Assembly (NCBI GenBank): GCA_031769625.1
Contig: JAUIMM010002007.1
Coordinates: 124,001-188,000 of the forward strand
Direction of reading: 5' to 3'
Source of the DNA: Taudactylus pleione
Taxonomy: Eukaryota; Chordata; Amphibia; Anura; Myobatrachidae
DNA: 64,000 nucleotides
The translations under genes were made by a program, and so were the position numbers. Shown piece after piece: positions 1 through 13,300 of the stretch (position 1 is the first letter of the stretch; each line of letters starts with the position of its first letter). Below the pieces are notes generated by a model, which did not search any database, was not told where the DNA came from, and saw only the letters and a program-made list of their open reading frames with translations.

Positions 1-2355
1 AAGATTTGCTGCCATGACAGAAGTTGATTTTGGTGCTTAATTTTGACACAGAACCCTCCAGAAAGATATTTACCCATATGAAAAATTCTGTAAGCCCCAG
101 ACCTTAAAAATCGGCCAAAAAATTTTTTCTTCAAAAATCCCCAAATTCTGCTTAAAACTTTCAGTAAACCTTAAAAAAGATTTGCTGCCATGACAGAAGT
201 GGATTTTGGTGCTTAATTTTGACACAGAACCCTCCAGAAAGATATTTACCCGTATGAAAAATTCTGTAAGCCCCGGACCTTAAAAATCGGGCAAAAATTT
301 TTTTCTTAAAAAATCCCCAAAATCTGCTTAAAACTTTCAGTAAACATTAAAAAAGATTTGATGCGGTGACAAAAGTTGATTTTGGTGCTTTATTTTGACA
401 CAGAACCCTCCAGAAAGATATTTACCCATATGAAAAATTCTGTAAGCTCCGGACCTTAAAAATCGGCCAAAATTTTTTTCTTCAAAAATCCCCAAATTCT
501 CATTAAAACTTTCAGTAAACCTTAAAAAAGATCGGCCAAAATTTTTTCTTCAAAAATCCCCAAATTCTGCTGAAAACTTTTAGAAAACCTTAAAAAAGAT
601 TTGCTGCGGTGACAGAAGTTGATTTTGGTGCTTAATTTTGACACAGAACCCTCCAGAAAGAAATTTACCCATATGAAAAATTCTGTAAGCTCCGGACTTT
701 AAAAATCGGCCAAAATATTTTTTCTTCAAAAATCCCCAAATTCTCCTTAAAACTTTCAGTAAACTTTAAAAAAGATTTGCTGCGGTGACAGAAGTTGATT
801 TTGGTGCTTAATTTTGACACAGAACCCTCCAGAAAGATATTTACCCGTATGAAAAATTCTGTAAGCCCCGGACCTTAAAAATCGGCCAAAAATTTTTTTC
901 TTCAAAAATCCCCAAATTCTGCTGAAAACTTTCAGAAAACCTTAAAAAAGATTTGCTGCGGTGACAGAAGTTGATTTTGGTGCTTAATTTTGACACAGAA
1001 CCCTCCAGAAAGAAATTTACCCATATGAAAAATTCTGTAAGCTCCGGACTTTAAAAATGTGCCAAAAATTTTTTTCTTCAAAAATCCCCAAATTCTCCTT
1101 AAAACTTTCAGTAAACTTTAAAAAAGATTTGCTGCGGTGACAGAAGTTGATTTTGGTGCTTTATTTTGACACAGAACCCTCCAGAAAGATATTTACCCGT
1201 ATGAAAAATTCTGTAAGCCCCGGACCTTAAAAATCGGCCAAAAATTTTTTTCTTCAAAAATCCCCAAATTCTGCTGAAAACTTTCAGAAAACCTTAAAAA
1301 AGATTTGCTGCGGTGACAGAAGTTGATTTTGGTGCTTAATTTTGACATAGAACCATCCAGAAAGATATTTACCCATATGAAAAATTCTGTAAACCCTGGA
1401 CCTTAAAAATCGGACAAAAATTTTTCTCTTCAAAAATCCCCAAATTCTGCTTAAAACTTTCAGTAAACCTTAAAAAAGATTTGATACGGTGACAGAAGTT
1501 GATTTTGGTGCTTAATTTTGACACAGAACCCTCCAGAAAGATATTTACCCGTATGAAAAATTCTGTAAGCTCCGGACCTTAAAAATCGGCCAAAAATTTT
1601 TTTCTTCAAAAATCCCCAAATTCTGCTGAAAACTTTCAATAAACCTTAAAAAAGATTTGGTGCGGTGACAGAAGTTGATTTTGGTGCTTAATTTTGACAC
1701 TGAACTCTCAAGAAAGAATTTACCCGTATGAAAAATTCTGTAAGCCCTGGACCTTAAAAATCAGCCTAAAAATGTTTTCTTCAAAAATCCCCAAATTCTG
1801 CTTAAAACTTTCAGTAAACCTTAAATAAGATTTGCTGCAGTGACAAAAGTTGATTTTGGTGCTTAATTTTGACACAGAACCCTCCAGAAAGATATTTACC
1901 CGTGTAAAAATTTTGTAAGCCCCGGACCTTAAAAATCGGCCAAAATTTTTTTTCTTGAAAAATCCCCAAATTCTGCTTAAAACTTTCAGTAAACCTTAAA
2001 AAAGATTTGCAGCGGTGACAGAAGTTGATTTTGGTGCTTAATTTTGACACAGAACCCTCCAGAAAGATATTTACCCGTATGAAAAATTCTGTAAGCCCTG
2101 GACCTTAAAAATCAGCCAAAAAATGTTTTCTTCAAAAATCCCCAAATTCTGCTTAAAACTTTCAGTAAACCTTAAAAAAGATTTGCTGCCAGGACAGAAG
2201 TTGATTTTGGTGCTTAATTTTGACACAGAACCCTCCAGAAAGATATTTACCCATATGAAAAATTCTGTAGGCCCCAGACCTTAAAAATCGGCCAAAAATT
2301 TTTTTCTTCAAAAATACCCAAATTCTGCTGAAAACTTTCAGAAAACCTTTAAAAA
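1..2355. repeat. Higher-order satellite segment, copy 1 of a 4.99-kb-spaced duplication
   Basis: The order of diagnostic variants here recurs at 4988-7340 with an offset of about 4,986-4,987 bp. Shared markers are the CATGACAGAAGTGG variant, a 68-bp partial monomer, the GATTTGATACGG variant, a TTTACCCGTGTAAAAATTTT variant and the GCTGCCAGGACAG variant. The copies separate after about 2,355/7,340, where one continues with the CTCTCAAG class and the other with the CCCTCCAG class. Confidence 0.8.
529..595. repeat. Out-of-register partial monomer (about 68 bp)
   Basis: After AACCTTAAAAAAGAT the repeat does not go on to TTGCTGCGG but jumps to CGGCCAAAATTTTTTC, repeating the T-rich third of the monomer. 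The distance between flanking target motifs is 243 bp (368 to 611) instead of 176. The jump joins two internal motifs that both read CCTTAAAAA. This fits unequal exchange within the monomer. Confidence 0.85.
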
Positions 2356-4987
2356 GATTTGCTGCGGTGACAGAAGTTGATTTTGGTGCTTAATTTTGAC
2401 ACTGAACTCTCAAGAAAGAATTTACCCGTATGAAAAATTCTGTAAAGCCCTGAACCTTAAAAATCAGCCAAAAAATGTTTTCTTCAAAAATCCCCAAATT
2501 CTGCTTAAAACTTTCAGTAAACCTTAAAAAAGATTTGCTGCGGTGACAGAAGTTGATTTTGGTGCTTAATTTTGACACAGAACCCTCCAGAAAGATATTT
2601 ACCCATATGAAAAATTCTGTAAGCCCCAGACCTTAAAAATCGGGCAAAAATTTTTTTCTTCAAAAATCCCCAAATTCTGCTTAAAACTTTCAGTAAACAT
2701 TAAAAAAGATTTGATGCGGTGACAAAAGTTGATTTTGGTGCTTTATTTTGACACAGAACCCTCCAGAAAGATATTTACCCATATGAAAAATTCTGTAAGC
2801 TCTGGTCCTTAAAAATCGGCCAAAATTTTTTTTCTTCAAAAATCCCCAAATTCTCCTTAAAACTTTCAGTAAACCTTAAAAAAGATTTGCTGCGGTGACA
2901 GAAGTTGATTTTGGTGCTTTATTTTGACACAGAACCCTCCAGAAAGATATTTACCCGTATGAAAAATTCTGTAAGCCCCGGACCTTAAAAATCGGCCAAA
3001 ATTTTTTTCTTCAAAAATCCCCAAATTCTGCTGAAAAATTTCAGAAAACCTTAAAAAAGATTTGCTGCGGTGACAGAAGTTGATTTTGGTGCTTAATTTT
3101 GACATAGAACCATCCAGAAAGATATTTACCCATATGAAAAATTCTGTAAGCCCTGGACCTTAAAAATCGGCCAAAATTATTTTCTTCCAAAATCCCCAAA
3201 TTCTGCTTAAAACTTTCAGTAAACCTTAAAAAAGATTTGCTGCGGTGACAGAAGTTGATTTTGGTGCTTAATTTTGACACAGAACCCTCCAGAAAGATAT
3301 TTACCCGTATGAAAAATTCTGTAAGCTCCGGACCTTAAAAATCGGCCAAAAATTTTTTTCTTCAAAAATCCCCAAATTCTGCTGAAAACTTTCAATAAAC
3401 CTTAAAAAAGATTTGGTGCGGTGACAGAAGTTGATTTTGGTGCTTAATTTTGACACTGAACTCTCAAGAAAGAATTTACCCGTATGAAAAATTCTGTAAA
3501 GCCCTGAACCTTAAAAATCAGCCAAAAAATGTTTTCTTCAAAAATCCCCAAATTCTGCTTAAAACTTTCAGTAAACCTTAAATAAGATTTGCTGCGGTGA
3601 CAAAAGTTGATTTTGGTGCTTAATTTTGACACAGAACCCTCCAGAAAGATATTTACCCGTATGAAAAATTTTGTAAGCCCAGGACCTTAAAAATCGGCCA
3701 AAATTTTTTTTCTTCAAAAATCCCCAAATTCTGCTTAAAACTTTCAGTAAACCTTAAAAAAGATTTGCTGCGGTGACAGAAGTTGATTTTGGTGCTTAAT
3801 TTTGACACAGAACCCTCCAGAAAGATATTTACCCGTATGAAAAATTCTGTAAGCCCCGGACCTTAAAAATTGGCCAAAAATGGTTTTCTTCAAATATCCC
3901 CAAATTCTGCTTAAAACTTTCAGTAAACTTTAAAAAAGATTTGCTGCGGTGACAAAAGTTGATTTTGGTGCTTAATTTTGACACTGAACCCTCCAGAAAG
4001 ATATTTATCAGTATGAAAAAATCTGTAAGCCCCGGACCTTAAAAATCGGCCAAAAATCTTTTTCTTCAAAAATCCCCAATTTCTGCTTAAAACTTTCAGT
4101 AAACCTTAAAAAAGATTTGGTGCGGTGACAGAAGTTGAGTTTGGTGCTTAATTTTGACACAGAACTCTCAAGAAAGAATTTACCCATATGAAAAATTCTG
4201 TAAGCCCCGGACCTTAAAAATCGGCCAAAAATTTTTTTCTTCAAAAATCCCCAAATTCTGCTTAAAACTTTCAGTAAACCTTAAAAAAGATTTGCTGCGG
4301 TGACAAAAGTTGATTTTGGTGCTTAATTTTGACACTGAACCCTCCAGAAAGATATTTACCAGTATGAAAAAATCTGTAAGCCCCGGACCTTAAAAATCGG
4401 CCAAAAATCTTTTTCTTCAAAAATCCCCAAATTCTGCTTAAAACTTTCAGTAAACCTTAAAAAAGATTTGGTGCGGTGACAGAAGTTGATTTTGGTGCTT
4501 AATTTTGACACAGAACTCTCAAGAAAGAATTTACCCGTATGAAAAATTCTGTAAGCCCCGCCCCTTAAAAATCAGCCAAAAATTTTTTTCTTCAAAAATC
4601 CCCAAATTATGCTTAAAACTTTCAGTAAACCTTAAAAAAGATTTGCTGCGGTGACAAAAGTTGATTTTGGTGCTTAATTTTGACACTGAACCCTCCAGAA
4701 AGATATTTACCAGTATGAAAAAATCTGTAAGCCCCGGACCTTAAAAATCGGCCAAAAATTTTTTTCTTCAAAAATCCCCAAATTCTGCTTAAAACTTTCA
4801 GTAAACCTTAAAAAAGATTTGGTGCGGTGACAGAAGTTGATTTTGGTGCTTAATTTTGACACAGAACTCTCAAGAAAGAATTTACCCGTATGAAAAATTC
4901 TGTAAGCCCCGGACCTTAAAAATCGGCCAAAAATTTTTTTCTTCAAAAATCCCCAAATTCTGCTTAAAAATTTCAGTAAACCTTAAA

Positions 4988-7340
4988 AAAGATTTGCTGC
5001 GGTGACAGAAGTTGATTTTGGTGCTTAATTCTGACACAGAACCCTCCAGAAAGATATTTACCCATATGAAATATTCTGTAAGCCCCAGACCTTAAAAATC
5101 GACCAAAAATTTTTTTCTTCAAAATCCCCAAATTCTGCTTAAAACTTTCAGTAAACCTTAAAAAAGATTTGCTGCCATGACAGAAGTGGATTTTGGTGCT
5201 TAATTTTGACACAGAACCCTCCAGAAAGATATTTACCCGTATGAAAAATTCTGTAAGCCCCGGACCTTAAAAATCGGGCAAAAATTTTTTTCTTAAAAAA
5301 TCCCCAAAATCTGCTTAAAACTTTCAGTAAACATTAAAAAAGATTTGATGCGGTGACAAAAGTTGATTTTGGTGCTTTATTTTGACACAGAACCCTCCAG
5401 AAAGATATTTACCCATATGAAAAATTCTGTAAGCTCCGGACCTTAAAAATCGGCCAAAATTTTTTTCTTCAAAAATCCCCAAATTCTCATTAAAACTTTC
5501 AGTAAACCTTAAAAAAGATCGGCCAACATTTTTTCTTCAAAAATCCCCAAATTCTGCTGAAAACTTTTAGAAAACCTTAAAAAAGATTTGCTGCGGTGAC
5601 AGAAGTTGATTTTGGTGCTTAATTTTGACACAGAACCCTCCAGAAAGAAATTTACCCATATGAAAAATTCTGTAAGCTCCGGACTTTAAAAATCGGCCAA
5701 AATATTTTTTCTTCAAAAATCCCCAAATTCTCCTTAAAACTTTCAGTAAACTTTAAAAAAGATTTGCTGCGGTGACAGAAGTTGATTTTGGTGCTTAATT
5801 TTGACACAGAACCCTCCAGAAAGATATTTACCCGTATGAAAAATTCTGTAAGCCCCGGACCTTAAAAATCGGCCAAAAATTTTTTTCTTCAAAAATCCCC
5901 AAATTCTGCTGAAAACTTTCAGAAAACCTTAAAAAAGATTTGCTGCGGTGACAGAAGTTGATTTTGGTGCTTAATTTTGACACAGAACCCTCCAGAAAGA
6001 AATTTACCCATATGAAAAATTCTGTAAGCTCCGGACTTTAAAATCGGCCAAAATTTTTTTTCTTCAAAAATCCCCAAATTCTCCTTAAAACTTTCAGTAA
6101 ACTTTAAAAAAGATTTGCTGCGGTGACAGAAGTTGATTTTGGTGCTTTATTTTGACACAGAACCCTCCAGAAAGATATTTACCCGTATGAAAAATTCTGT
6201 AAGCCCCGGACCTTAAAAATCGGCCAAAAATTTTTTTCTTCAAAAATCCCCAAATTCTGCTGAAAACTTTCAGAAAACCTTAAAAAAGATTTGCTGCGGT
6301 GACAGAAGTTGATTTTGGTGCTTAATTTTGACATAGAACCATCCAGAAAGATATTTACCCATATGAAAAATTCTGTAAACCCTGGACCTTAAAAATCGGA
6401 CAAAAATTTTTCTCTTCAAAAATCCCCAAATTCTGCTTAAAACTTTCAGTAAACCTTAAAAAAGATTTGATACGGTGACAGAAGTTGATTTTGGTGCTTA
6501 ATTTTGACACAGAACCCTCCAGAAAGATATTTACCCGTATGAAAAATTCTGTAAGCTCCGGACCTTAAAAATCGGCCAAAAATTTTTTTCTTCAAATATC
6601 CCCAAATTCTGCTGAAAACTTTCAATAAACCTTAAAAAAGATTTGGTGCGGTGACAGAAGTTGATTTTGGTGCTTAATTTTGACACTGAACTCTCAAGAA
6701 AGAATTTACCCGTATGAAAAATTCTGTAAGCCCTGGACCTTAAAAATCAGCCTAAAAATGTTTTCTTCAAAAATCCCCAAATTCTGCTTAAAACTTTCAG
6801 TAAACCTTAAATAAGATTTGCTGCAGTGACAAAAGTTGATTTTGGTGCTTAATTTTGACACAGAACCCTCCAGAAAGATATTTACCCGTGTAAAAATTTT
6901 GTAAGCCCCGGACCTTAAAAATCGGCCAAAATTTTTTTTCTTGAAAAATCCCCAAATTCTGCTTAAAACTTTCAGTAAACCTTAAAAAAGATTTGCAGCG
7001 GTGACAGAAGTTGATTTTGGTGCTTAATTTTGACACAGAACCCTCCAGAAAGATATTTACCCGTATGAAAAATTCTGTAAGCCCTGGACCTTAAAAATCA
7101 GCCAAAAAATGTTTTCTTCAAAAATCCCCAAATTCTGCTTAAAACTTTCAGTAAACCTTAAAAAAGATTTGCTGCCAGGACAGAAGTTGATTTTGGTGCT
7201 TAATTTTGACACAGAACCCTCCAGAAAGATATTTACCCATATGAAAAATTCTGTAGGCCCCAGACCTTAAAAATCGGCCAAAAATTTTTTTCTTCAAAAA
7301 TACCCAAATTCTGCTGAAAACTTTCAGAAAACCTTTAAAA
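4988..7340. repeat. Higher-order satellite segment, copy 2 of a 4.99-kb-spaced duplication
   Basis: This is the partner of the segment at 1-2355 and keeps the same series of variant monomers, with only scattered single-base differences, such as ATATTTTT here against the same run there. Parts of the series appear a third and fourth time near 56.5-57.8 kb and 58.9-60.9 kb, so this run of variants has been copied across the array at least four times. Confidence 0.8.
5516..5583. repeat. Out-of-register partial monomer (about 68 bp), second occurrence
   Basis: The same AAAAAAGATCGGCCAA junction as at 529, with one change (CGGCCAACATT). It lies at the matching place in the 4.99-kb-spaced duplicate, so it was copied as part of that segment. 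Confidence 0.85.
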
Positions 7341-10300
7341 AGATTTGCTGCAGTGACAGAAGTTGATTTTGGTGCTTAATTTTGACACAGAACCCTCCAG
7401 AAAGAAATTTACCCATATGAAAAATTCGGTAAGCCCCGGACCTTAAAAATCGGCAAAAAAATTTTTCTCTTCAAAAATCCCCAAATTGTGCTTAAAACTT
7501 TCAGTAAACCTTAAAAAAGATTTGCTGCGGTGACAGAAGTTGATTTTGGTGCTTAATTTTGACACAGAACCCTCCAGAAAGATATTTACCCGTATGAAAA
7601 ATTCGGTAAGCTCCGGACCTTCAAAATCAGCCAAAAAAATTTTTCTTCAAAATTCACCAAATTCTGCTGAAAACTTTCAATAAAACTTAAAAAAGATTTG
7701 GTGCGGTGACAGAAGTTGATTTTGGTGCTTAATTTTGACACAGAACCCTCCAGAAAGATATTTACCCGTATGAAAAATTCTGTAAGCTCCGGACCTTAAA
7801 AATCGGCCAAAATTTTTTTTCTTCAAAAATCCCCAAATTCTCCTTAAAACTTTCAGTAAACCTTAAAAAAGATTTGCTGCGGTGACAGAAGTTGATTTTG
7901 GTGCTTAATTTTGACACAGAACCCTCCAGAAAGATATTTACCCGTATGAAAATTCTGTAAGCTCCGGACCTTAAAAATCGGCCAAAAATTTTTTTCTTCA
8001 AAAATCCCCAAATTGTGATGAAAACTTTCAATAAACCTTAAAAAAGATTTGCTGCAGTGACAGAAGTTGATTTTGGTGCTTAATTTTGACACAGAACCCT
8101 CCAGAAAGATATTTACCCATATGAAAAATTCTGTAAGCTCCGGACCTTAAAAATCGGGCAAAAATTTTTTTCTTCAAAAACCCCACATTCTGCTGAAAAC
8201 TTTCAATAAACCTTAAAAAAGATTTGGTGCGGTGACAGAAGTTGATTTTGGTGCTTAATTTTGACACAGAACTCTCAAGAAAGCATTTACCCGTATGAAA
8301 AATTCTGTAAGCCCTGGACCTTAAAAATCAGCCAAAAAATTTTTTCTTCAAAAATCCCCAAATTCTGCTTAAAACTTTCAGTAAACCTTAAATAAGATTT
8401 GCTGCGGTGACAAAAGTTGATTATGGTGCTTAATTTTGACACAGAACTCTCAAGAACGAATTTACCCATATGAAAAATTCTGTAAGCCCCGGACCTTAAA
8501 AATCAGCCAAAAATTTTTTTCTTCAAAAATCCCCAAATTCTGCTTAAAACTTTCAGTAAAACTTAAAAAAGATTTGCTGCGGTGACAGAAGTTAATTTTG
8601 GTGCTTAATTTTGACACAGAACCCTCCAGAAAGATATTTACCCGTATGAAAAATTTTGAAAGCCCCGGACCTTAAAAATCGGCCAAAAATTTTTTTCTTC
8701 AAAAATCCCCAAATTCTGCTTAAAACTTTCAGTAAACCTTAAAAAAGATTTGCTGCGGTGACAGAAGTTGATATTGGTGCTTAATTCTGACACAGAACCC
8801 TCCAGAAAGATATTTACCCGTATGAAAATTCTGTAAGCCCCGGACCTTAAAAATCGGCCAAAATTTTTTTTCTTCAAAAATCCCCAAATTCTCCTTAAAA
8901 CTTTCAGTAAACCTTAAAAAAGATTTGCTGCGGTGACAGAAGTTGATTTTGGTGTTTAATTTTGACACAGAACCCTCCAGAAAGATATTTACCTGTATGA
9001 AAAATTCTGTAAGCCCCGGACCTTAAAAATCGGCAAAAATTTTTTTCTTCAAAAATCCCCAAATTCTGCTGAAAACTTTCAGAAAACCTTAAAAAAGATT
9101 TGCTGCGGTGACAGAACTTGATTTTGGTGCTTAATATTGACACAGAACCCTCCAGAAAGATATTTACCCATATGAAAAATTCTGTAAGCCCCGGACCTTA
9201 AAAATTGGCCAAAAAATTTTTTCTTCAAAAATCCCCAAATTCTGCTTAAAACTTTCAGTAAACCTTAAAAAAGATTTGCTGCGGTGACAGAAGTTGATTT
9301 TGGTGCTTAATTTTGACATAGAACCATCCAGAAAGATATTTACCCATATGAAAAATTCTTTAAGCCCTGGACCTTAAAAATCGGACAAAAATTTTTCTCT
9401 TCAAAAATCCCCAAATTCTGCTTAAAACTTTCAGTAAACCTTAAAAAAGATTTGCTACGGTGACAGAAGTTAATTTTGGTGCTTAATTTTGACACAGAAC
9501 CCTCCAGAAAGATATTTACCCGTATGAAAAATTCTCTAAGCTCCGGACCTTAAAAATTGGCCAAAAATTTTTTTCTTCAAAAATCCCCAAATTCTGCTGA
9601 AAACTTTCAATAAACCTTAAAAAAGATTTGGTGCGGTGACAGAAGTTGATTTTGGTGCTTAATTTTGACACTGAACTCTCAAGAAGGAATTTACCCGTAT
9701 GAAAAATTCTGTAAGCCCTGGACCTTAAAAATCAGCCAAAAAATGTTTTCTTCAAAAATCCCCAAATTCTGCTTAAAACTTTCAGTAAACCTTAAAAAAG
9801 ATTTGCTGCGTTGACAGAAGTTGATTTTGGTGCTTAATTCTGACACAGAACCCTCCAGAAAGATATTTACCCGTATGAAAAATTCTGTAAGCCCCGGACC
9901 TTAAAAATCGGCCAAAAATTTTTTTCTTCAAAAATCCCCAAATTCTGCTAAAAACTTTCAGTAAACCTTAAAAAAGATTTGGTGCGGTGACAGAAGTTGA
10001 TTTTGGTGCTTAATTTTGACACAGAACTCTCAAGAAAGAATTTACCCGTATGAAAAATTCTGTAAGCCCCGCCCCTTAAAAATCGGCCAAAAATTTTTTT
10101 CTTCAAAAATCCCCAAATTCTGCTTAAAACTTTCAGTAAACCTTAAAAAAGATTTGCTGCGGTGACAAAAGTTGATTTTGGTGCTTAATTTTGACACTGA
10201 ACCCTCCAGAAATATATTTACCATTATGAAAAAATCTGTAAGCCCCGGACCTTAAAAATCGGCCAAAAATTTTTTTCTTCAAAAATCCCCAAATTCTGCT

Positions 10301-13300
10301 TAAAACTTTCAGTAAACCTTAAAAAAGATTTGCTGTGGTGACAGAAGTTGATTTTGGTGCTTAATTTTGACACAGAACCCTCCAGAAAGATATTTACCTG
10401 TATGAAAAATTCTGTAAGCCCCGGACCTTAAAAATCGGCCAAAAATTTTCTTCTTCAAAAATCCCCAAATTCTGCTGAAAACTTTCAGAAAACCTTAAAA
10501 AAGATTTGCTGCAGTGACAGAAGTTGATTTTGATGCTTAATTTTGACACAGAACCCTCCAGAAAGATATTTACCCGTATGAAAAATTCTGTAAGCCCCAG
10601 ACCTTAAAAATCGGGCAAAAATTTTTTTCTTCAAAAATCCCCAAATTCTGCTTACAACTTTCAGTAAACCTTAAAAGAGATTTGCTGCGGTGACAAAAGT
10701 TGATTTTGGTGCTTAATTTTGACACAGAACCCTCCAGAAAGATATTTACCCGTATGAAAAATTCTGTAAGCCCCGGACCTTAAAAATCGGCCAAAAATTT
10801 TTTTCTTCAAAAATCCCCAAATTCTGCTGAAAACTTTTAGAAAACCTTAAAAAAGATTTGCTGCGGTGACAGAAGTTGATTTTGGTGCTTAATTTTGACA
10901 CAGAACCCTCCAGAAAGAAATTTACCCGTATGAAAAATTCGGTAAGCCCCGGACCTTAAAAATCGGACAAAAATTTTTCTCTTCAAAAATCCCCAAATTC
11001 TGCTTAAAACTTTCAGTAAACCTTAAAAAAGATTTGCTGCAGTGACAGAAGTTGATTTTGGTGCTTAATTTTGACACAGAACCCTCCAGAAAGATATTTA
11101 CCCGTATGAAAAATTCTGTAAGCTCCGGACCTTAAAAATCGGCCAAAAATTTTTTTCTTCAAAAATCCCCAAATTGTGATGAAAACTTTCAATAAACCTT
11201 AAAAAAGATTTGCTGCAGTGACAGAAGTTGATTTTGGTGCTTAATTTTGACACAGAACCCTCCAGAAAGATATTTACCCATATGAAAAATTCTGCAAGCT
11301 CCGGACCTTAAAAATCGGGCAAAAATTTTTTTCTTCAAAAACCCCACATTCTGCTGAAAACTTTCAATAAACCTTAAAAAAGATTTGGTGCGGTGACAGA
11401 AGTTGATTTTGGTGCTTAATTTTGACACAGAACTCTCAAGAAAGCATTTACCCATATGAAAAATTCTGTAAGCCCTGGACCTTAAAAATCAGCCAAAAAA
11501 TTTTTTCTTCAAAAATCCCCAAATTCTGCTTAAAACTTTCAGTAAACCTTAAATAAGATTTGCTGCGGTGACAAAAGTTGATTATGGTGCTTAATTTTGA
11601 CACAGAACTCTCAAGAAAGAATTTACCCATATGAAAAATTCTGTAAGCCCCGGACCTTAAAAATCAGCCAAAAATTTTTTTCTTCAAAAATCCCCAAATT
11701 CTGCTTAAAACTTTCAGTAAAACTTAAAAAAGATTTGCTGCGGTGACAGAAGTTAATTTTGGTGCTTAATTTTGACACAGAACCCTCCAGAAAGATATTT
11801 ACCCGTATGAAAAATTTTGAAAGCCCCGGACCTTAAAAATCGGCCAAAAATTTTTATCTTCAAAAATCCCCAAATTCTGCTTAAAACTTTCAGTAAACCT
11901 TAAAAAAGATTTGCTGCGGTGACAGAAGTTGATTTTGGTGCTTAATTTTGACACAGAACCCTCCAGAAAGATATTTACCCGTAAGAAAAATTTGGTAAGC
12001 TCCGGACCTTCAAAATCAGCCAAAAAATTTTTTCTTCAAAATTCACCAAATTCTGCTGAAAACTTTCAATAAAACTTAAAAAAGATTTGGTGCGGTGACA
12101 GAAGTTGATTTTGGTGCTTAATTTTGACACAGAACCCTCCAGAAAGATATTTACCCGTATGAAAAATTCTGTAAGCCCCGGACCTTAAAAATCGGCCAAA
12201 ATTTTTTTTCTTCAAAAATCCCCAAATTCTGCTTAAAACTTTCAGAAAACCTTAAAAAAGATTTGCTGCGGTGACAGAAGTTGATTTTGGTGCTTAATTT
12301 TGACACAGAACCCTCCAGAAAGATATTTACCCATATGAAAAATTCTGTAAGCCCCGGACCTTAAAAATCGGCCAAAATTTTTTTTCTTCAAAAATCCCCA
12401 AATTCTGCTTAAAACTTTCAGTAAACATTAAAAAAGATTTGCTGCAGTGACAAAAGTTGATTTTGGTGCTTAATTTTGACACAGAACTCTCAAGAAAGAA
12501 TTTACCCGTATGAAAAATTCTGTAAGCCCCGACCTTAAAAATCAGCCAAAAATTTTTTTCTTCAAAAATCCCCAAATTCTGCTTAAAACTTTCAGTAAAA
12601 CTTAAAAAAGATTTGCTCCGGTGACAGAAGTTAATTTTGGTGCTTAAGTTTGACACAGAACCCTCCAGAAAGATATTTACCCGTATGAAAATTCTGTAAG
12701 CCCCGGACCTTAAAAATCAGCCAAAATTTTTTTTCTTCAAAAATCCCCAAATTCTCCTTAAAACTTTCAATAAACCTTAAAAAATATTTGCTGCGGTGAC
12801 AGAAGTTGATTTTGGTGCTTAATTTTGACACAGAACCCTCCAGAAAGATATTTACCCGTATGAAAAATTCTGTAAGCTCCGGACCTTAAAAATCGGCCAA
12901 AAATTTTTTTCTTCAAAAATCCCCAAATTGTGATGAAAACTTTCAATAAACCTTAAAAAAGATTTGCTGCAGTGACAGAAGTTGATTTTGGTGCTTAATT
13001 TTGACACAGAACCCTCCAGAAAGTTATTTACCCATATGAAAAATTCTGTAAGCTCCGGACCTTAAAAATCGGGCAAAAATTTTTTTCTTCAAAAACCCCA
13101 CATTCTGCTGAAAACTTTCAATAAACCTTAAAAAAGATTTGGTGCGGTGACAGAAGTTGATTTTGGTGCTTAATTTTGACACAGAACTCTCAAGAAAGCA
13201 TTTACCCGTATGAAAAATTCTGTAAGCCCTGGACCTTAAAAATCAGCCAAAAAATTTTTTCTTCAAAAATCCCCAAATTCTGCTTAAAACTTTCAGTAAA

